Source of the DNA: DAOPJM01 sp964490325
Lineage (GTDB): Bacteria; Bacillota; Clostridia; Christensenellales; CAG-138
NCBI GenBank assembly: GCA_964490325.1
Contig: CAZBBX010000007.1
Location: 1 to 64,000, forward strand
Length of the DNA: 64,000 nucleotides
Reading direction: 5' to 3'
Every line of letters starts with the position of its first letter. Position 1 is the first letter of the stretch. A program made the position numbers and the translations under genes. Below, in pieces: positions 32,635 through 41,910 of this stretch. Below the pieces are notes generated by a model. It did no database searches. It had not been told where the DNA came from and saw only the letters and a program-made list of their open reading frames with translations.

Positions 32635-32665
32635 GATCGGCGTCCACTGTGGCGCCGATCTTTTG
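32635..32665. terminator. Bidirectional terminator between ferredoxin and scpB
   Basis: GATCGGCG (32635-32642) pairs with CGCCGATC (32653-32660), followed by TTTT on the plus strand and by a six-T run on the minus strand. Confidence 0.88.
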
Positions 32666-32715
32666 TTATGTAAAGGGGGCGCAGCCTCGCCGCAGCTGCG
32701 GCAGGGCATACGCGG

Positions 32716-33294
32716 CTACACGATGGGCAGCTCGGCGGGAAGGTCGGTGGGAAGGGGCGGAAGCTCACGTAGGCTATGCAGGCCGAAGCGGCGCAAAAAG
32801 GCGTCCGTCGTGCCGTACAGCAGGGGGCGGCCGGGGCAGTCCTTTCGCCCCTGCGGGGTGATGAGCCCCAGCTTGTTGAGCTGCGAGAGCGCGTACTCAC
32901 AGCGCACGCCGCGCAGCTCCTCGATCTCCACACGGGTGATGGGCTGGCGATAGGCGATGATGGACAGCGTTTCCAAAATGGAGCGTGAGGCGGAACGCGT
33001 TTCGTCGGGCTGCAGCAGCGCCTCCACATAGTCGATGTACACGCGGTTGGACAGCATCTGCACGCTCTGCTCCGTGCGAAGCAGGCGAAAGCCCCGCTCT
33101 TCGCGTTCGTAGGCGGCGTCCGTGTCGTCGATGAGCAGGCACAGCGCCGTTTCGCTTAGGGACAGCGCCTTGGCAAGCTGCAAAAGCGCGACAGGCTCGC
33201 CCGCCACGAACAGCAGGCACTCCAAAGCGCCGCGCTTCTGTTCAAAGCACGCGTCAAGCTCCAAGCTCGTATCGTTTGCTTCCGTAGGCGTCAT
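32716..33294 (-). CDS. scpB: Segregation and condensation protein B
   Basis: 192 residues with the two winged-helix domains of ScpB: ALECLLFVAGEPVALLQLAKAL near the start, and ETLSIIAYRQPITRVEIEELRGV followed by LLYGTTDAFLRRFGL, the most conserved blocks. ScpB dimers bind ScpA in the SMC condensin complex on the nucleoid. The gene overlaps scpA by four bases (ATGA), the usual coupling. Confidence 0.96.
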   Translation of the reverse strand: MTPTEANDTSLELDACFEQKRGALECLLFVAGEPVALLQLAKALSLSETALCLLIDDTDAAYEREERGFRLLRTEQSVQMLSNRVYIDYVEALLQPDETRSASRSILETLSIIAYRQPITRVEIEELRGVRCEYALSQLNKLGLITPQGRKDCPGRPLLYGTTDAFLRRFGLHSLRELPPLPTDLPAELPIV

Positions 33295-34058
33295 GCTTCC
33301 TCCTCGTCCTGATAGCTCCTGTCCGTGTCGTCCGTCACAAGCGCCACGGGACGTATGCGGATGGGCGCAAAGGCGGCCTGCTGGGACAGGCGGATCTCCC
33401 CGCCGGCACTCAGCTCCAACAGCGCCATGAAGGTGACCACCAGCTCCATGCGGCTTGCCCCCGCTTCAAACAGCTCGTCAAAGCGCAGCACCTTTGCCGT
33501 TCGCAGGCGTTCGCGGATGCGCCGCGCCTGTCCGCGCACCGTGAACGCGTCGGCACGAACGGAACGGGTCGTGGGCGCGCTCTCCTTTCCGCAGCGGTTC
33601 AGCACGGTCAAAAACGCCGTGTACAGCGCGTCGGCGGAGACCTCGGTAAGCTCGATTTTTTGCGGCGGCAGCGGCACGTCCTCCGGCAGACGGGTGCGGC
33701 TCTCTGCGGCTTCCCGCCGCAGCTCGTCCAAGCGCAGGGACTGCTCCTTGAACAGCTTGTACGCCTTCAGGCGCTCCAAAAACACCGCCTCGGGATCCTC
33801 CTCACCCTCTGCGACAGGCGGAAGGGGACGCGGCAGGAGCTGCCGTGACTTGATGAGCAGCAGCTGCGCCGCCACGGTCAAAAATTCGCTTGCGCGATCC
33901 ATGTCCAGCTCGTCCAAGCTGTCCAGCAGGGCAAGGTATTGCGAGGTGATCTCCGAAACAAAGACGTCCTCGATGTTCAGCTCCGACTTCTCGATCAGAT
34001 GCAGCAACAGATCGAGGGGACCTTCAAACTGCGACAGGGATACGCGGTACGCTTCCAT
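33291..34058 (-). CDS. scpA: Segregation and condensation protein A (kleisin)
   Basis: 255 residues. The N-terminal FEGPLDLLLHLIEKSELNIEDVFVSEIT is the kleisin motif that binds the SMC neck, and the C-terminal winged helix includes ELVVTFMALLELSAGGEI. ScpA closes the SMC ring with ScpB. It lies six bases after the site-2 protease gene on the minus strand, a common clostridial arrangement. Confidence 0.96.
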   Translation of the reverse strand: MEAYRVSLSQFEGPLDLLLHLIEKSELNIEDVFVSEITSQYLALLDSLDELDMDRASEFLTVAAQLLLIKSRQLLPRPLPPVAEGEEDPEAVFLERLKAYKLFKEQSLRLDELRREAAESRTRLPEDVPLPPQKIELTEVSADALYTAFLTVLNRCGKESAPTTRSVRADAFTVRGQARRIRERLRTAKVLRFDELFEAGASRMELVVTFMALLELSAGGEIRLSQQAAFAPIRIRPVALVTDDTDRSYQDEEEA

Positions 34059-34064
34059 TTGGCT

Positions 34065-34715
34065 TTACAGCAGCGCAAACTGAACCGCAAGGTCCAGCAC
34101 CCAGTTGGAGAAAGCGCTGATGGGACTGCTCAGCCCCAGCCAGCTCGTTCCCAAGATGAGCGCAAGCAGGATGAAGTAGCCGTAGCGCCGCATGAACAGC
34201 AGGAACTTTGCGGGCAGATAGCGACCCAGCAGCACCTCGAAGATGTGGGAGCCGTCCAGCGGCGGAATGGGGATCAGGTTGAACACCATCAGGCAGGCGT
34301 TGAACATGATGAAGTAGTAGATGATGTTGCAAAAGGCCTCGTTGTTGCCCAAGCCCAAGTACTGCACGCCCAAGCGCAGCAGCAGGAAGCTGATGAGCAG
34401 CAGGACGAAATTCATGGCTACGCCCGCCAGCGAGACCAAGATCTCATCGCGGCGGTAGTTGCGGAAGTTGCGCGGGTTGACAGGTACGGGCTTTGCCCAG
34501 CCAAAGCCAAAGAGCATCAGGCACAGAAAGCCCACCCAGTCGATGTGGGCAAAGGGGTTAAGGGTCATGCGCCCCATGTTTCGCGCCGTGGGATCGCCGC
34601 AGCGATACGCCACGAAGGCGTGTCCCCACTCGTGCACGGTGAGGCTCATCAAAAGCGCAGGCAGCATATACAGCAACAGCAAAGGTTGTTTGATAAAGGC
34701 TTGTATCATTCCCAT
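34065..34715 (-). CDS. Site-2 protease-family (M50) membrane metallopeptidase
   Basis: 216 residues with about six membrane segments. The zinc motif HEWGH lies in the first helix (SLTVHEWGHAFVAYRCGD) and the third ligand in NLIPIPPLDGSHI. It belongs to the minimal intramembrane proteases that usually precede scpA in Clostridia; substrates are unknown. The ATG at 34715 starts a normal N-terminus (MGMIQAF). It sits where the transcript is predicted to begin, so the mRNA may be leaderless; an internal ATG at 34709 has a poor GGGA upstream. Confidence 0.9.
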   Translation of the reverse strand: MGMIQAFIKQPLLLLYMLPALLMSLTVHEWGHAFVAYRCGDPTARNMGRMTLNPFAHIDWVGFLCLMLFGFGWAKPVPVNPRNFRNYRRDEILVSLAGVAMNFVLLLISFLLLRLGVQYLGLGNNEAFCNIIYYFIMFNACLMVFNLIPIPPLDGSHIFEVLLGRYLPAKFLLFMRRYGYFILLALILGTSWLGLSSPISAFSNWVLDLAVQFALL

Positions 34716-34721
34716 GCGTAC

Positions 34722-34750
34722 AGTATAGCTAAAAATGCTCCCGTGCGCAA
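34722..34750 (-). promoter_or_regulatory. Promoter of the site-2 protease-scpAB operon
   Basis: On the minus strand: TTGCGC (34750-34745), 17-base spacer, TATACT (34727-34722). The expected +1, seven bases on, is the A of the ATG at 34715. Confidence 0.65.
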
Positions 34751-34883
34751 GGCTGAATTTTGGCACACGGCGGTCGGCGGTGCGGGAGCGGCGAGGCGAC
34801 AGCGGAGCGTTTCTTGGTAAGGAAGGGCGAAGCGGCGGGGTCAACGCAAAGAATTTGCGCACCTTCGACAAAGATGAAAAAAC

Positions 34884-34895
34884 GTATACGTTTAC
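34884..34895. promoter_or_regulatory. Degenerate LacI-type operator
   Basis: GTATACGTTTAC resembles the GCAAACGTTTGC dyad, with one good half site, 185 bases upstream of the main operator. It could help DNA looping, or be chance. Confidence 0.35.
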
Positions 34896-35022
34896 GAAAC
34901 GGATAAACATTTGGCAAGCTTTTCCCCGCGAAAATCTTCAGATCCTGCGCCGAACCCTACGCTTTTCCCCGTTCGCAGCCGTCGAACGCCCCCAATTTCC
35001 GCATAAGCATACAAAAATCGCC

Positions 35023-35051
35023 TTGACAGAGGGGGGTCGGGTTGGTATAAT
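35023..35051 (+). promoter_or_regulatory. Promoter of the ABC importer operon
   Basis: TTGACA (35023-35028), 17-base spacer, TATAAT (35046-35051): a perfect consensus. Confidence 0.9.
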
Positions 35052-35067
35052 AGGATTGTCATTGGAG

Positions 35068-35081
35068 CGCAAACGTTTGCG
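35068..35081. promoter_or_regulatory. Perfect LacI-family operator of the ABC importer operon
   Basis: CGCAAACGTTTGCG is a perfect 14-bp palindrome starting 16 bases after the -10 box. It shares its core with the dyads at 5283 and 5498. A consensus promoter with an operator just downstream implies tight repression and strong induction. Confidence 0.8.
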
Positions 35082-35181
35082 GAAACTGCCGCAAACAAGC
35101 GCCTCCACCCGCCCTTTGCGCCCCGCGCCGCGGGGGGCGGCCCCGTTCCGTCGCGGGAACCTTTGGATCGGAGTGAACGCT

Positions 35182-37020
35182 ATGCCAAATGGTAAACAGC
35201 CCAAGGTGAAGCATCCCTTCTCTTGGAAACGGGTGAAGAACCTGACCTTGAACGTGGTAAGCAATCCGTTCAACATGATCGTGTTCTTTTCCCTCATCAT
35301 CCTATTCTGTTTGATCGTCATCCCGCTGTTGACGATGGTGGCCAACACCTTCACCGTCGCAAAAGCGGAGCTAAGGAACATCGCGGGGGCGCAGGTCGGA
35401 GATTTTACCTTATTCTATTGGAAATATCTGCTGGCAAGCCCGCTGACCAAGGCCATCCTGTGGGAGCCGCTGCTGCATTCGCTGACCATCGGCTTCTTTG
35501 TGACGATCATCTCCATCCCGCTGGGCTCCGTGCTTGCGTGGCTGATGGTCCGCGCGGACATCCCCGGCAAGAAGCTGCTGGGTATGCTCATCATCATCCC
35601 GTACATGATCCCCTCCTGGTGCAAGGCGCTCAGCTGGCTGGCGGTCTTCCGCAACAGCACCTCGGGCAGCTTGGGACTGTTGACGGGCATGGGACTGAAC
35701 ATACCGGACTGGCTGGCCTACGGGCCGTTCGCCATCATCTGCGTAATGAGCATGCACTATTACGCCTTTGCGTACATCATGGTGTCAGGCTCACTGCGCT
35801 CCATCAACTCCGAGCTGGAGGAGATGGGCGAGATACAGGGCGCAAACAAATTAGAGATCCTAAAGAGCATCACCCTGCCGCTGGTGCTGCCCTCGGTACT
35901 GTCGGCGGCGATCATGACCGTTTCCAAATCCATCGGCTCCTACGGGGTAGCCGCAAACCTCGGCAACCGCATCAGCTACTACGTACTTGCCACCCGCATG
36001 AAGGATTTCATCAACGACAGTCCCAAGGGCGTGGGCTATGCGATGAGCATTCTGATGATCCTTTTGGCCTGCGGCACCATCTTTGCCAACCAAAAGATGG
36101 TGGGCGTGCGCAAGTCCTACGCCACCATCGGCGGCAAGGGCACGCGCAGCAACCTGATGCGCATCGGCAAGGCTAAGTATCCCCTGCTTATATTCATTGC
36201 ACTTTTCTTGGTGGTAGCCATGGTCGTCCCCACCTTCGTACTGGTGATGGAGAGCTTCCAGATCCGTACGGGCGGCGGCTACGGCCTTGACAACCTGTCC
36301 CTGTACGCTTGGATCGGCACGTTGGAGAACGCGCCGCTGGAATCCTACGGCTATAACGGCATCTTCCAAAACGCCGAGTTCATGCGGGCGCTGTGGAACA
36401 CGGTGAAGCTGTCGATCATAGCGTCCGTCATCACCGCGTTCTGCGGGCAGTTCTTGGGCTACATCTCCACGCGAGGCCGCGGAAAGTGGTACGGCAAGCT
36501 GACAGAGCAGCTCGTGTTCATTCCCTACCTCATGCCCGGCGTGGCGTTCTCGGCGATCTACTTTGCCATGTTCAGTCAGCCGCGGCTGGGCGGCATCATC
36601 CCCTCGCTCTACGGCACCTTCGCCTTGATCCTGCTGGTGTCCGTCGTCAAGCATTTCCCCTTTGCCAGCCGTTCGGGTTCTGCAAACATGATGCAGATCA
36701 GCGTGGAGCTGGAGGAGGCGGCGGATATAGCGGGAGCGGGCTTCTGGCGGCGCATAGGACGCATCGTCATTCCCTTGGCGAAGAACGGCTTTGTATCGGG
36801 CTTCATGCTGGTGTTCATCAGCATCGCCAAGGAGCTGGACCTGATCGCCATTCTCATGACGCCCAGCAACTACACCCTCTCCTATCTGGCCTTTGAGTAT
36901 TCCAAGAGCCTGATGCCGCAGTGCGCGGACGCGATCGCGATCGTGATCCTGCTGTTCATCCTGGTGTGCTACCGCATTGCCAACCTCTTTGGCGCGGACG
37001 TCGGCAAGAGCTGGGGTTGA
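35182..37020 (+). CDS. ABC transporter permease, two fused membrane domains (FbpB/AfuB-like)
   Basis: 612 residues with about twelve membrane segments. Two permease domains are joined in one chain, each with its own coupling-helix EAA-type loop (EMGEIQGANKLEILKSITLPLVLPS near residue 215; ELEEAADIAGAGFWRRIGRIVIPL near residue 515). Fused permeases of this length occur in the ferric/thiamine/2-aminoethylphosphonate/hexose-phosphate class. The ATG at 35182 follows GGAG by eight bases; a longer frame upstream crosses the promoter and operator. First gene of the operon, followed 29 bases later by the ATPase. Confidence 0.9.
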   Translation: MPNGKQPKVKHPFSWKRVKNLTLNVVSNPFNMIVFFSLIILFCLIVIPLLTMVANTFTVAKAELRNIAGAQVGDFTLFYWKYLLASPLTKAILWEPLLHSLTIGFFVTIISIPLGSVLAWLMVRADIPGKKLLGMLIIIPYMIPSWCKALSWLAVFRNSTSGSLGLLTGMGLNIPDWLAYGPFAIICVMSMHYYAFAYIMVSGSLRSINSELEEMGEIQGANKLEILKSITLPLVLPSVLSAAIMTVSKSIGSYGVAANLGNRISYYVLATRMKDFINDSPKGVGYAMSILMILLACGTIFANQKMVGVRKSYATIGGKGTRSNLMRIGKAKYPLLIFIALFLVVAMVVPTFVLVMESFQIRTGGGYGLDNLSLYAWIGTLENAPLESYGYNGIFQNAEFMRALWNTVKLSIIASVITAFCGQFLGYISTRGRGKWYGKLTEQLVFIPYLMPGVAFSAIYFAMFSQPRLGGIIPSLYGTFALILLVSVVKHFPFASRSGSANMMQISVELEEAADIAGAGFWRRIGRIVIPLAKNGFVSGFMLVFISIAKELDLIAILMTPSNYTLSYLAFEYSKSLMPQCADAIAIVILLFILVCYRIANLFGADVGKSWG

Positions 37021-37049
37021 TCCCATACGATTTTGAAAGGAAGTTTGGC

Positions 37050-38195
37050 ATGAGTAAGATCGAGCTGAAGCATATCGACAAGTATTACGGCGAGAACCAT
37101 GTTCTGCGCGACATCAACCTGACCATCGAGGACGGCGACTTCATGACGCTGCTCGGACCGTCGGGCTGCGGCAAAACGACCACGCTGCGCGTCATCTCCG
37201 GCTTGGAGAAGCCGCAGAACGGGCAGATGTTCATGGACGGCAAGACCATCATCGACGCGGACACGGCCTTCTATGAGGCGCCCAGCAAGCGCGGCCTCAA
37301 CCTGGTGTTCCAAAGCTACGCCCTGTGGCCGCACATGACGACCTATCAAAACGTGGCGTTCGGCTTGAAGATCAAGAAGCTTTCCAAGGCGGAGGTCGAG
37401 GAGCGCGTGATGAGCGCCCTAAAGACCATGCGCATCGAGGAGTATCGCGACCGCTATCCCAACGAGCTTTCCGGCGGCCAGCAGCAGCGCGTAGCCATAG
37501 CCCGCGCCATTGCGACAAGCCCCAAGCTGCTGCTTTTGGACGAGCCGCTTTCAAACCTTGACGCAAGACTGCGTATCGACATGCGCGCCGAGCTGAAGCG
37601 TCTGCACAAGGAGACGGGCACGACCATCATCTACGTCACGCACGATCAGGTGGAGGCGCTGACCATGTCCACAAGGATCGCGCTGTTCAAGGAGGGCGAG
37701 ATCGCGCAGGTGGACAGCCCGCTGGGTCTGTACACCAACCCCATCGACCTGATGGCGGCGGACTTCATCGGCAATCCGCGCATCAACTTTGTGGACGGCA
37801 AGGGCACTTGGAACGGCGAGACCCTGCGCGTTGTGAGCGAGCTTGGCGAGTATATCTACGACAAGGCGGACATGAAGTTAGACGAGGAGGTGCCGCTCAA
37901 CACCGAGTTCGACTGCGTGCTGGGCATCCGTCCCGAGATGGTCGAGATCGAGACCGAGGACAACAAGCGCCCCTTTGCGGTCAAGGCGAACATCTACGCC
38001 TGCCAGCCTGCGGGCAGCGAGACCTTGGTGACGCTGACCGTCGGCAAGGCGGAGTTCCTTGCCATCCAGATCGGCCTTGTTGAGTACGAAATGAACGAAA
38101 GCGTGTACACGGTGCTTCACCCCGACCGCATTAACGTGTATAATAAGGATACGGGACGCCTCATCAAGTTCGCAAGCGCAATGCGCATGATGTGA
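37050..38195 (+). CDS. ABC transporter ATP-binding protein (PotA/FbpC-like)
   Basis: 381 residues. Walker A GPSGCGKTT, signature LSGGQQQRVAIARA, Walker B LLLLDEPLSNLDARLR and H-loop VTHDQVEALT are intact; a TOBE-type domain follows from about residue 280. It powers the fused permease. The ATG at 37050 gives the usual N-terminus (MSKIELKHIDKYYG) after GAAAGGAAG. The chemistry class (sugar phosphate, phosphonate, polyamine, iron) cannot be told from the ATPase. Confidence 0.94.
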   Translation: MSKIELKHIDKYYGENHVLRDINLTIEDGDFMTLLGPSGCGKTTTLRVISGLEKPQNGQMFMDGKTIIDADTAFYEAPSKRGLNLVFQSYALWPHMTTYQNVAFGLKIKKLSKAEVEERVMSALKTMRIEEYRDRYPNELSGGQQQRVAIARAIATSPKLLLLDEPLSNLDARLRIDMRAELKRLHKETGTTIIYVTHDQVEALTMSTRIALFKEGEIAQVDSPLGLYTNPIDLMAADFIGNPRINFVDGKGTWNGETLRVVSELGEYIYDKADMKLDEEVPLNTEFDCVLGIRPEMVEIETEDNKRPFAVKANIYACQPAGSETLVTLTVGKAEFLAIQIGLVEYEMNESVYTVLHPDRINVYNKDTGRLIKFASAMRMM

Positions 38196-38239
38196 CGCAC
38201 CCTATCCAACAACGAGGAAGAAAGGTCAAGGAGGTTATC

Positions 38240-39523
38240 ATGAACGTGAAAAGACTGCTTGCAAGTTTGACGGCGCTCCTGCTGCTGCTGAGTCTGCCGC
38301 TTCTTACCGCCTGCTCAAACGGCAACGGCGGATCGACGGACATCACGGACGAGGGCTTTGCCGAGGATCCCTACAACGCCATGACGATGGAGGAGCTCTA
38401 TCAAGAGGCGCTCAAGGAGACGGGGACGATCACCATCTATTCGACCACCTCCGCGGCGCAGACCGCCATGAAGAAATTCAAGAAGGCGTATCCCGAGCTG
38501 GCAAACCGCATCGAGTACATCGAGTCGGACACCAACACGGTCGCCAACCGTATCGAGACCGAAAAGGAAACAGGCAACATCAACGCGGATGTGCTGCAGG
38601 TCAAGGACAACAGCGGCGAGGTCTACTATGAGCTGGTGCAGTACGGCTATTTGGACGTCTATCAGCCCGAGGCCGTGTGTACGCATGTCGATCCCGAGCT
38701 GCTGACCTACGGCATGCCCGTGTTCGCCACCTACAGCACCTGGTACTATAACACCAAGATGTATCCCGACGGCTGCCCGCTGGACAGCTGGTGGGACATC
38801 GTCAAGGGCTATGACACGGAAACCTGCTCCTTTACGGACGCAAACGGCGTCAACAACCAGTTCTGGACGATCTACACCAAGGACATCACCTCCGCCTCCT
38901 ATGCCGCGCTGTGGGCGCAGCTGATGGTGGACGGCGACGCCATTGCGGCGCAGTATGAGGCACAGTACGGTGAACCGCTGACCTACACCTATACAGGCAA
39001 GCTCAAGAACATCGAGGGCGTCATGGACTTCCCCGAGAACAACGGCGGCGTGGAGCTGTTCTGGCGCTTTACGCAGATGCTCATCACCGAGTTGGACGAC
39101 GGCGATCAGGTCGTTTCCGCTGTGGACGAATCCCTGAACGGACCCACGCTGGGACTTTGCTCCGGCAGCAAGCTGGACAACGCGAACAACGGCTCGACCA
39201 TCGACTGGGTGACGGGTCTGGAGCCCTACACCGCGTTCCAAGCCTGCGACTACATCTATGTGGTGGAAGGCTGCGACAATCCCGCAGGCGCTCGCCTGTT
39301 CGTGCTGTTTGAGCTGGGCGGCGAGGACGGAACGGACGGCTGCTACGAGGTGTTCAACACCATCGGCAAGTGGTCGATCCGCGACGACATCACCTTTGAC
39401 AAGACCCCCTACTCCATCGAGGAGGTCAACCTCAAGAGCCCCGACTTTGCGGACATCTACGCCTACTATCCCGACGTGAAGGCCTACTGGATCTACTGGA
39501 GAGAACTTGCGCCGAGCACCTAA
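38240..39523 (+). CDS. ABC importer solute-binding lipoprotein (AfuA/FbpA-like)
   Basis: 427 residues. Signal peptide with lipobox (LLTAC, Cys about 24), then a type II periplasmic-binding fold: GTITIYSTTSAAQTAMKKFKKAYP, RIETEKETGNINADVLQVKD and ATYSTWYYNTKMYPDG. This pattern is shared by ferric-, phosphonate- and hexose-phosphate-binding proteins (AfuA class). No iron-ligand Tyr pair is obvious, so a small phosphorylated organic ligand is my preferred guess, from the neighbouring phosphatases. AAGGAGG precedes the ATG. It feeds the permease/ATPase encoded upstream. Confidence 0.88.
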   Translation: MNVKRLLASLTALLLLLSLPLLTACSNGNGGSTDITDEGFAEDPYNAMTMEELYQEALKETGTITIYSTTSAAQTAMKKFKKAYPELANRIEYIESDTNTVANRIETEKETGNINADVLQVKDNSGEVYYELVQYGYLDVYQPEAVCTHVDPELLTYGMPVFATYSTWYYNTKMYPDGCPLDSWWDIVKGYDTETCSFTDANGVNNQFWTIYTKDITSASYAALWAQLMVDGDAIAAQYEAQYGEPLTYTYTGKLKNIEGVMDFPENNGGVELFWRFTQMLITELDDGDQVVSAVDESLNGPTLGLCSGSKLDNANNGSTIDWVTGLEPYTAFQACDYIYVVEGCDNPAGARLFVLFELGGEDGTDGCYEVFNTIGKWSIRDDITFDKTPYSIEEVNLKSPDFADIYAYYPDVKAYWIYWRELAPST

Positions 39524-39573
39524 ATTTAAAAGCAGCGACCAAACGATCAAACGGATAAAAAGGAGCAAAACGC

Positions 39574-40074
39574 GTGGCACAGAGCAAACCCCTCGTCAAG
39601 AAACTGGAACACTTTTGGGCAAGCCTTTTCCTCACCCCCGAGGGAAAGCCCAAGAGCGCCATGCTGCTGTACTCGTTTTGCCTGTGTATGCTCTACCTTG
39701 TCATCTACGGGGCCGCATACTGGTTCTTGATCGACGAGATCAACAAGTTAGGCGGCGGGGACGCGGTGCAGAACATCCTGCAGTGCGTTCTCCCCGGCCT
39801 TGCGGGGAGCATCCCCTGCTGCGCACTGTACTTTGCCTTCCACGACAAGTGGCTGGTGCCCACCGCCTACATTTGGATGACGGCGCTGGCTGTGGCCATG
39901 AGCATCGCCATGATCTTTTTGACGGACAAGGAGGGCTACGCCATCTACGCAAGCGTGTTCGGCAAGCTCATTGCCGTCCCACTGCTGGTGGGCTGCAGCT
40001 TCACGCACAGCCTGCATCGCAGGTACCGTAAGCGGGAAGAAGCGCGCAAGGCGGCGCTGCAAGCGGATGCTTAG
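39574..40074 (+). CDS. Small four-helix membrane protein of the importer operon
   Basis: 166 residues with four hydrophobic segments (about 28-50, 68-90, 98-117, 128-148), a basic N-terminus and a Lys/Arg-rich C-terminal tail. I do not recognise the family. The start is GTG at 39574, with AAAGGAG upstream. It lies 50 bases after the binding-protein gene and overlaps the next gene by eight bases, so it is an integral part of the operon and may be an accessory subunit. Confidence 0.78.
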   Translation: MAQSKPLVKKLEHFWASLFLTPEGKPKSAMLLYSFCLCMLYLVIYGAAYWFLIDEINKLGGGDAVQNILQCVLPGLAGSIPCCALYFAFHDKWLVPTAYIWMTALAVAMSIAMIFLTDKEGYAIYASVFGKLIAVPLLVGCSFTHSLHRRYRKREEARKAALQADA

Positions 40075-41098
40075 AGCGGACTATCTCAACGTGGGCGACG
40101 GCGATGCGGCGCTCATTCGGCTGATCGACGAGGGGCAGACGCAATACACCCTGCTCATCGACACGGGGCGTCCCGATGTACGGCGCGAGGCGGGTTCGCT
40201 GCGCAGCGCCGTTTGGGAGCAGCTTAGTAGGGAGCGGGTGACGGCGATCGACTGCCTATTGATCAGCCACCTGCACTTGGATCACTTTGGCGCGGCGGAG
40301 GAAGTGCTCAAGACCGTTCCCGTCCGACGCATCCTGACCCTGTACCGTCCTCCCATGGACGCGGCCGCTCCGCACGAACGTCAAACAGGCTCCAAGAGCA
40401 CGGCGGGACTGCTGGACGCGCTGAGGCGCTTTCTCAGGCTGTACCGCTTGGCGGAGGAGCAGGGCGTGGAGTGGATGGATGCAAAGCCCATGCTGCTGCC
40501 GCTCAAGGGGGATCTGTCGGCAAGGCTCACCCTGCCCGATGCGGCGCTCATCGACAGGCAGCGCGACTGCTTCGACCGCCTGTATCACGGCGAGGAGCCG
40601 ACGGAGGAGACCCTGTATCGGGTGTCCAAGGAGCGCAACAACAGCAGCCTGCGGGTGCGCCTCCTCTACTGCGGCGCGGAGCTGTTGTTCACGGGAGACG
40701 CCTATGCCGCGTACTGGGAGAACGAGCAGGAGAGCCCCTGCACCATCCTAAAGCTCCCGCACCACGGCGATCAAAAGTCCATGACAGGGGAGCTGATCGA
40801 CAAGCTCAACCCCGCGTACAGCGTGGTCTCCTGTCAGCAGGATCCCGAGTCCAAGAAGGAACGCCCCTGCCAAGCGCTGGTGTCGCTGTACGGGGAGCGG
40901 GGACTGCCGCTGTACTGCACCGAAAATCGAGCGCTTGAGGGCCTTGCGCCTGCGACGCACGAAAAGATCAGTTTTACCATTGACGCCGTCGGACGCGTGA
41001 CGCGCTTGGATACGGAAAAGACCGAGGCGTCATGCGCAGCCGAGAAAGGAAGGGAACTATGCTCAAAGCCGTCATGTTCGACATGGGAGGCACCTTAG
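40067..41098 (+). CDS. ComEC/Rec2-type MBL-fold protein, cytoplasmic
   Basis: 343 residues without signal peptide or membrane segment. LRADYLNVGDGDAALI, LLIDTG, LLISHLHLDHFGAAEE (HxHxDH), LLFTGDA and LKLPHHGDQKS are in the order of the metallo-beta-lactamase domain of ComEC-type proteins, some of which hydrolyse phosphodiesters or nucleic acid. The start ATG lies inside the end of the membrane-protein gene. The gene's 3' end overlaps the HAD start by 40 bases, so the 3' boundary or the HAD start could be slightly off. Substrate unknown. Confidence 0.85.
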   Translation: MLRADYLNVGDGDAALIRLIDEGQTQYTLLIDTGRPDVRREAGSLRSAVWEQLSRERVTAIDCLLISHLHLDHFGAAEEVLKTVPVRRILTLYRPPMDAAAPHERQTGSKSTAGLLDALRRFLRLYRLAEEQGVEWMDAKPMLLPLKGDLSARLTLPDAALIDRQRDCFDRLYHGEEPTEETLYRVSKERNNSSLRVRLLYCGAELLFTGDAYAAYWENEQESPCTILKLPHHGDQKSMTGELIDKLNPAYSVVSCQQDPESKKERPCQALVSLYGERGLPLYCTENRALEGLAPATHEKISFTIDAVGRVTRLDTEKTEASCAAEKGRELCSKPSCSTWEAP

Positions 41099-41832
41099 AG
41101 GACATCTCCACCGATGCGGTCACCACAGACAAGGCCGTCTTGGGGGTGCGCGCCATCCTGCGCGAGGCGGGTATGGATCCCTCCGTTTCGGATGAAGCGT
41201 TCAAGAGCGCGCTCTTAGCGGGCTTCGACCGCTACAACGCCTATCGCGACCGCACCTACTACGAGCTCAAGCCCGAGCAGATCTGGGGCGAGTATGCCCT
41301 GTCCGAGCTGGGCTTCACCCGCGAGAGCATCCTGCTCGTTGCGGAGCGCATCGCGCACATGTGGGAGATCACCAACTTTCGCCGCGCTCTGCGTCCCCAT
41401 GTGGAGGAGCTGCTGCAGGGGCTGAAGGCGCAGGGATTGAAGCTTGGCATCGTCAGCAACACCGCAAGCCTCTACCAAGTGTTTTGGCAGTTGGAGCAGT
41501 ATGGCATACGGCAGTATTTCGACGACGTGACGCTTTCCAGCGTCACAGGCTACAGAAAGCCCGACCCCGCCGCCTTCCAAGTTTCCTTTTTGCAGCTGCA
41601 GGTCAAGGCGAACGAGGCGGTCTATGTGGGCGACACCGTCTCCCGCGACGTCACGGGGGCAAGGCGCGCAGGCTTTGCGGCGGTCATCCAGATCGGCTCG
41701 CAGCTCACCCGCATGAAGGACGCAGGTCTATTGAACACGCCAAAGCCCGACGCCGTCATCAGCGACATCTACGAGGTGCTGCCGCTGGTGGAGGGCTGGC
41801 GAGAGGATAAGGAGAAGCGCTGCGTGGTGTAG
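41059..41832 (+). CDS. HAD-superfamily hydrolase, DxGGT type (fifth paralogue)
   Basis: 257 residues: MLKAVMFDMGGTLEDIS (motif I, second Asp is Gly), GIVSNTASL (II), GYRKPDP (III), YVGDTVSRDVTGA (IV). It belongs to the same DxGGT group as the four HADs at 2218-5232, here at the end of the operon controlled by the matching operator. The ATG at 41059 is preceded by AAAGGAAGGG. The shared control and shared family are the best evidence that both operons serve one substrate class. Confidence 0.87.
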   Translation: MLKAVMFDMGGTLEDISTDAVTTDKAVLGVRAILREAGMDPSVSDEAFKSALLAGFDRYNAYRDRTYYELKPEQIWGEYALSELGFTRESILLVAERIAHMWEITNFRRALRPHVEELLQGLKAQGLKLGIVSNTASLYQVFWQLEQYGIRQYFDDVTLSSVTGYRKPDPAAFQVSFLQLQVKANEAVYVGDTVSRDVTGARRAGFAAVIQIGSQLTRMKDAGLLNTPKPDAVISDIYEVLPLVEGWREDKEKRCVV

Positions 41833-41910
41833 CGCAGGCTCTCATGAAAAAGGGACCCGATCCCGCAGGCGCGGGATTACAGATAGAGAATAAATCAGGA
41901 GGGTAAGAAC

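Noticed and set aside
41860..41877. Terminator after the fifth HAD
   Set aside because: ATCCCGC/GCGGGAT forms a hairpin but no T-run follows, so termination is not supported.
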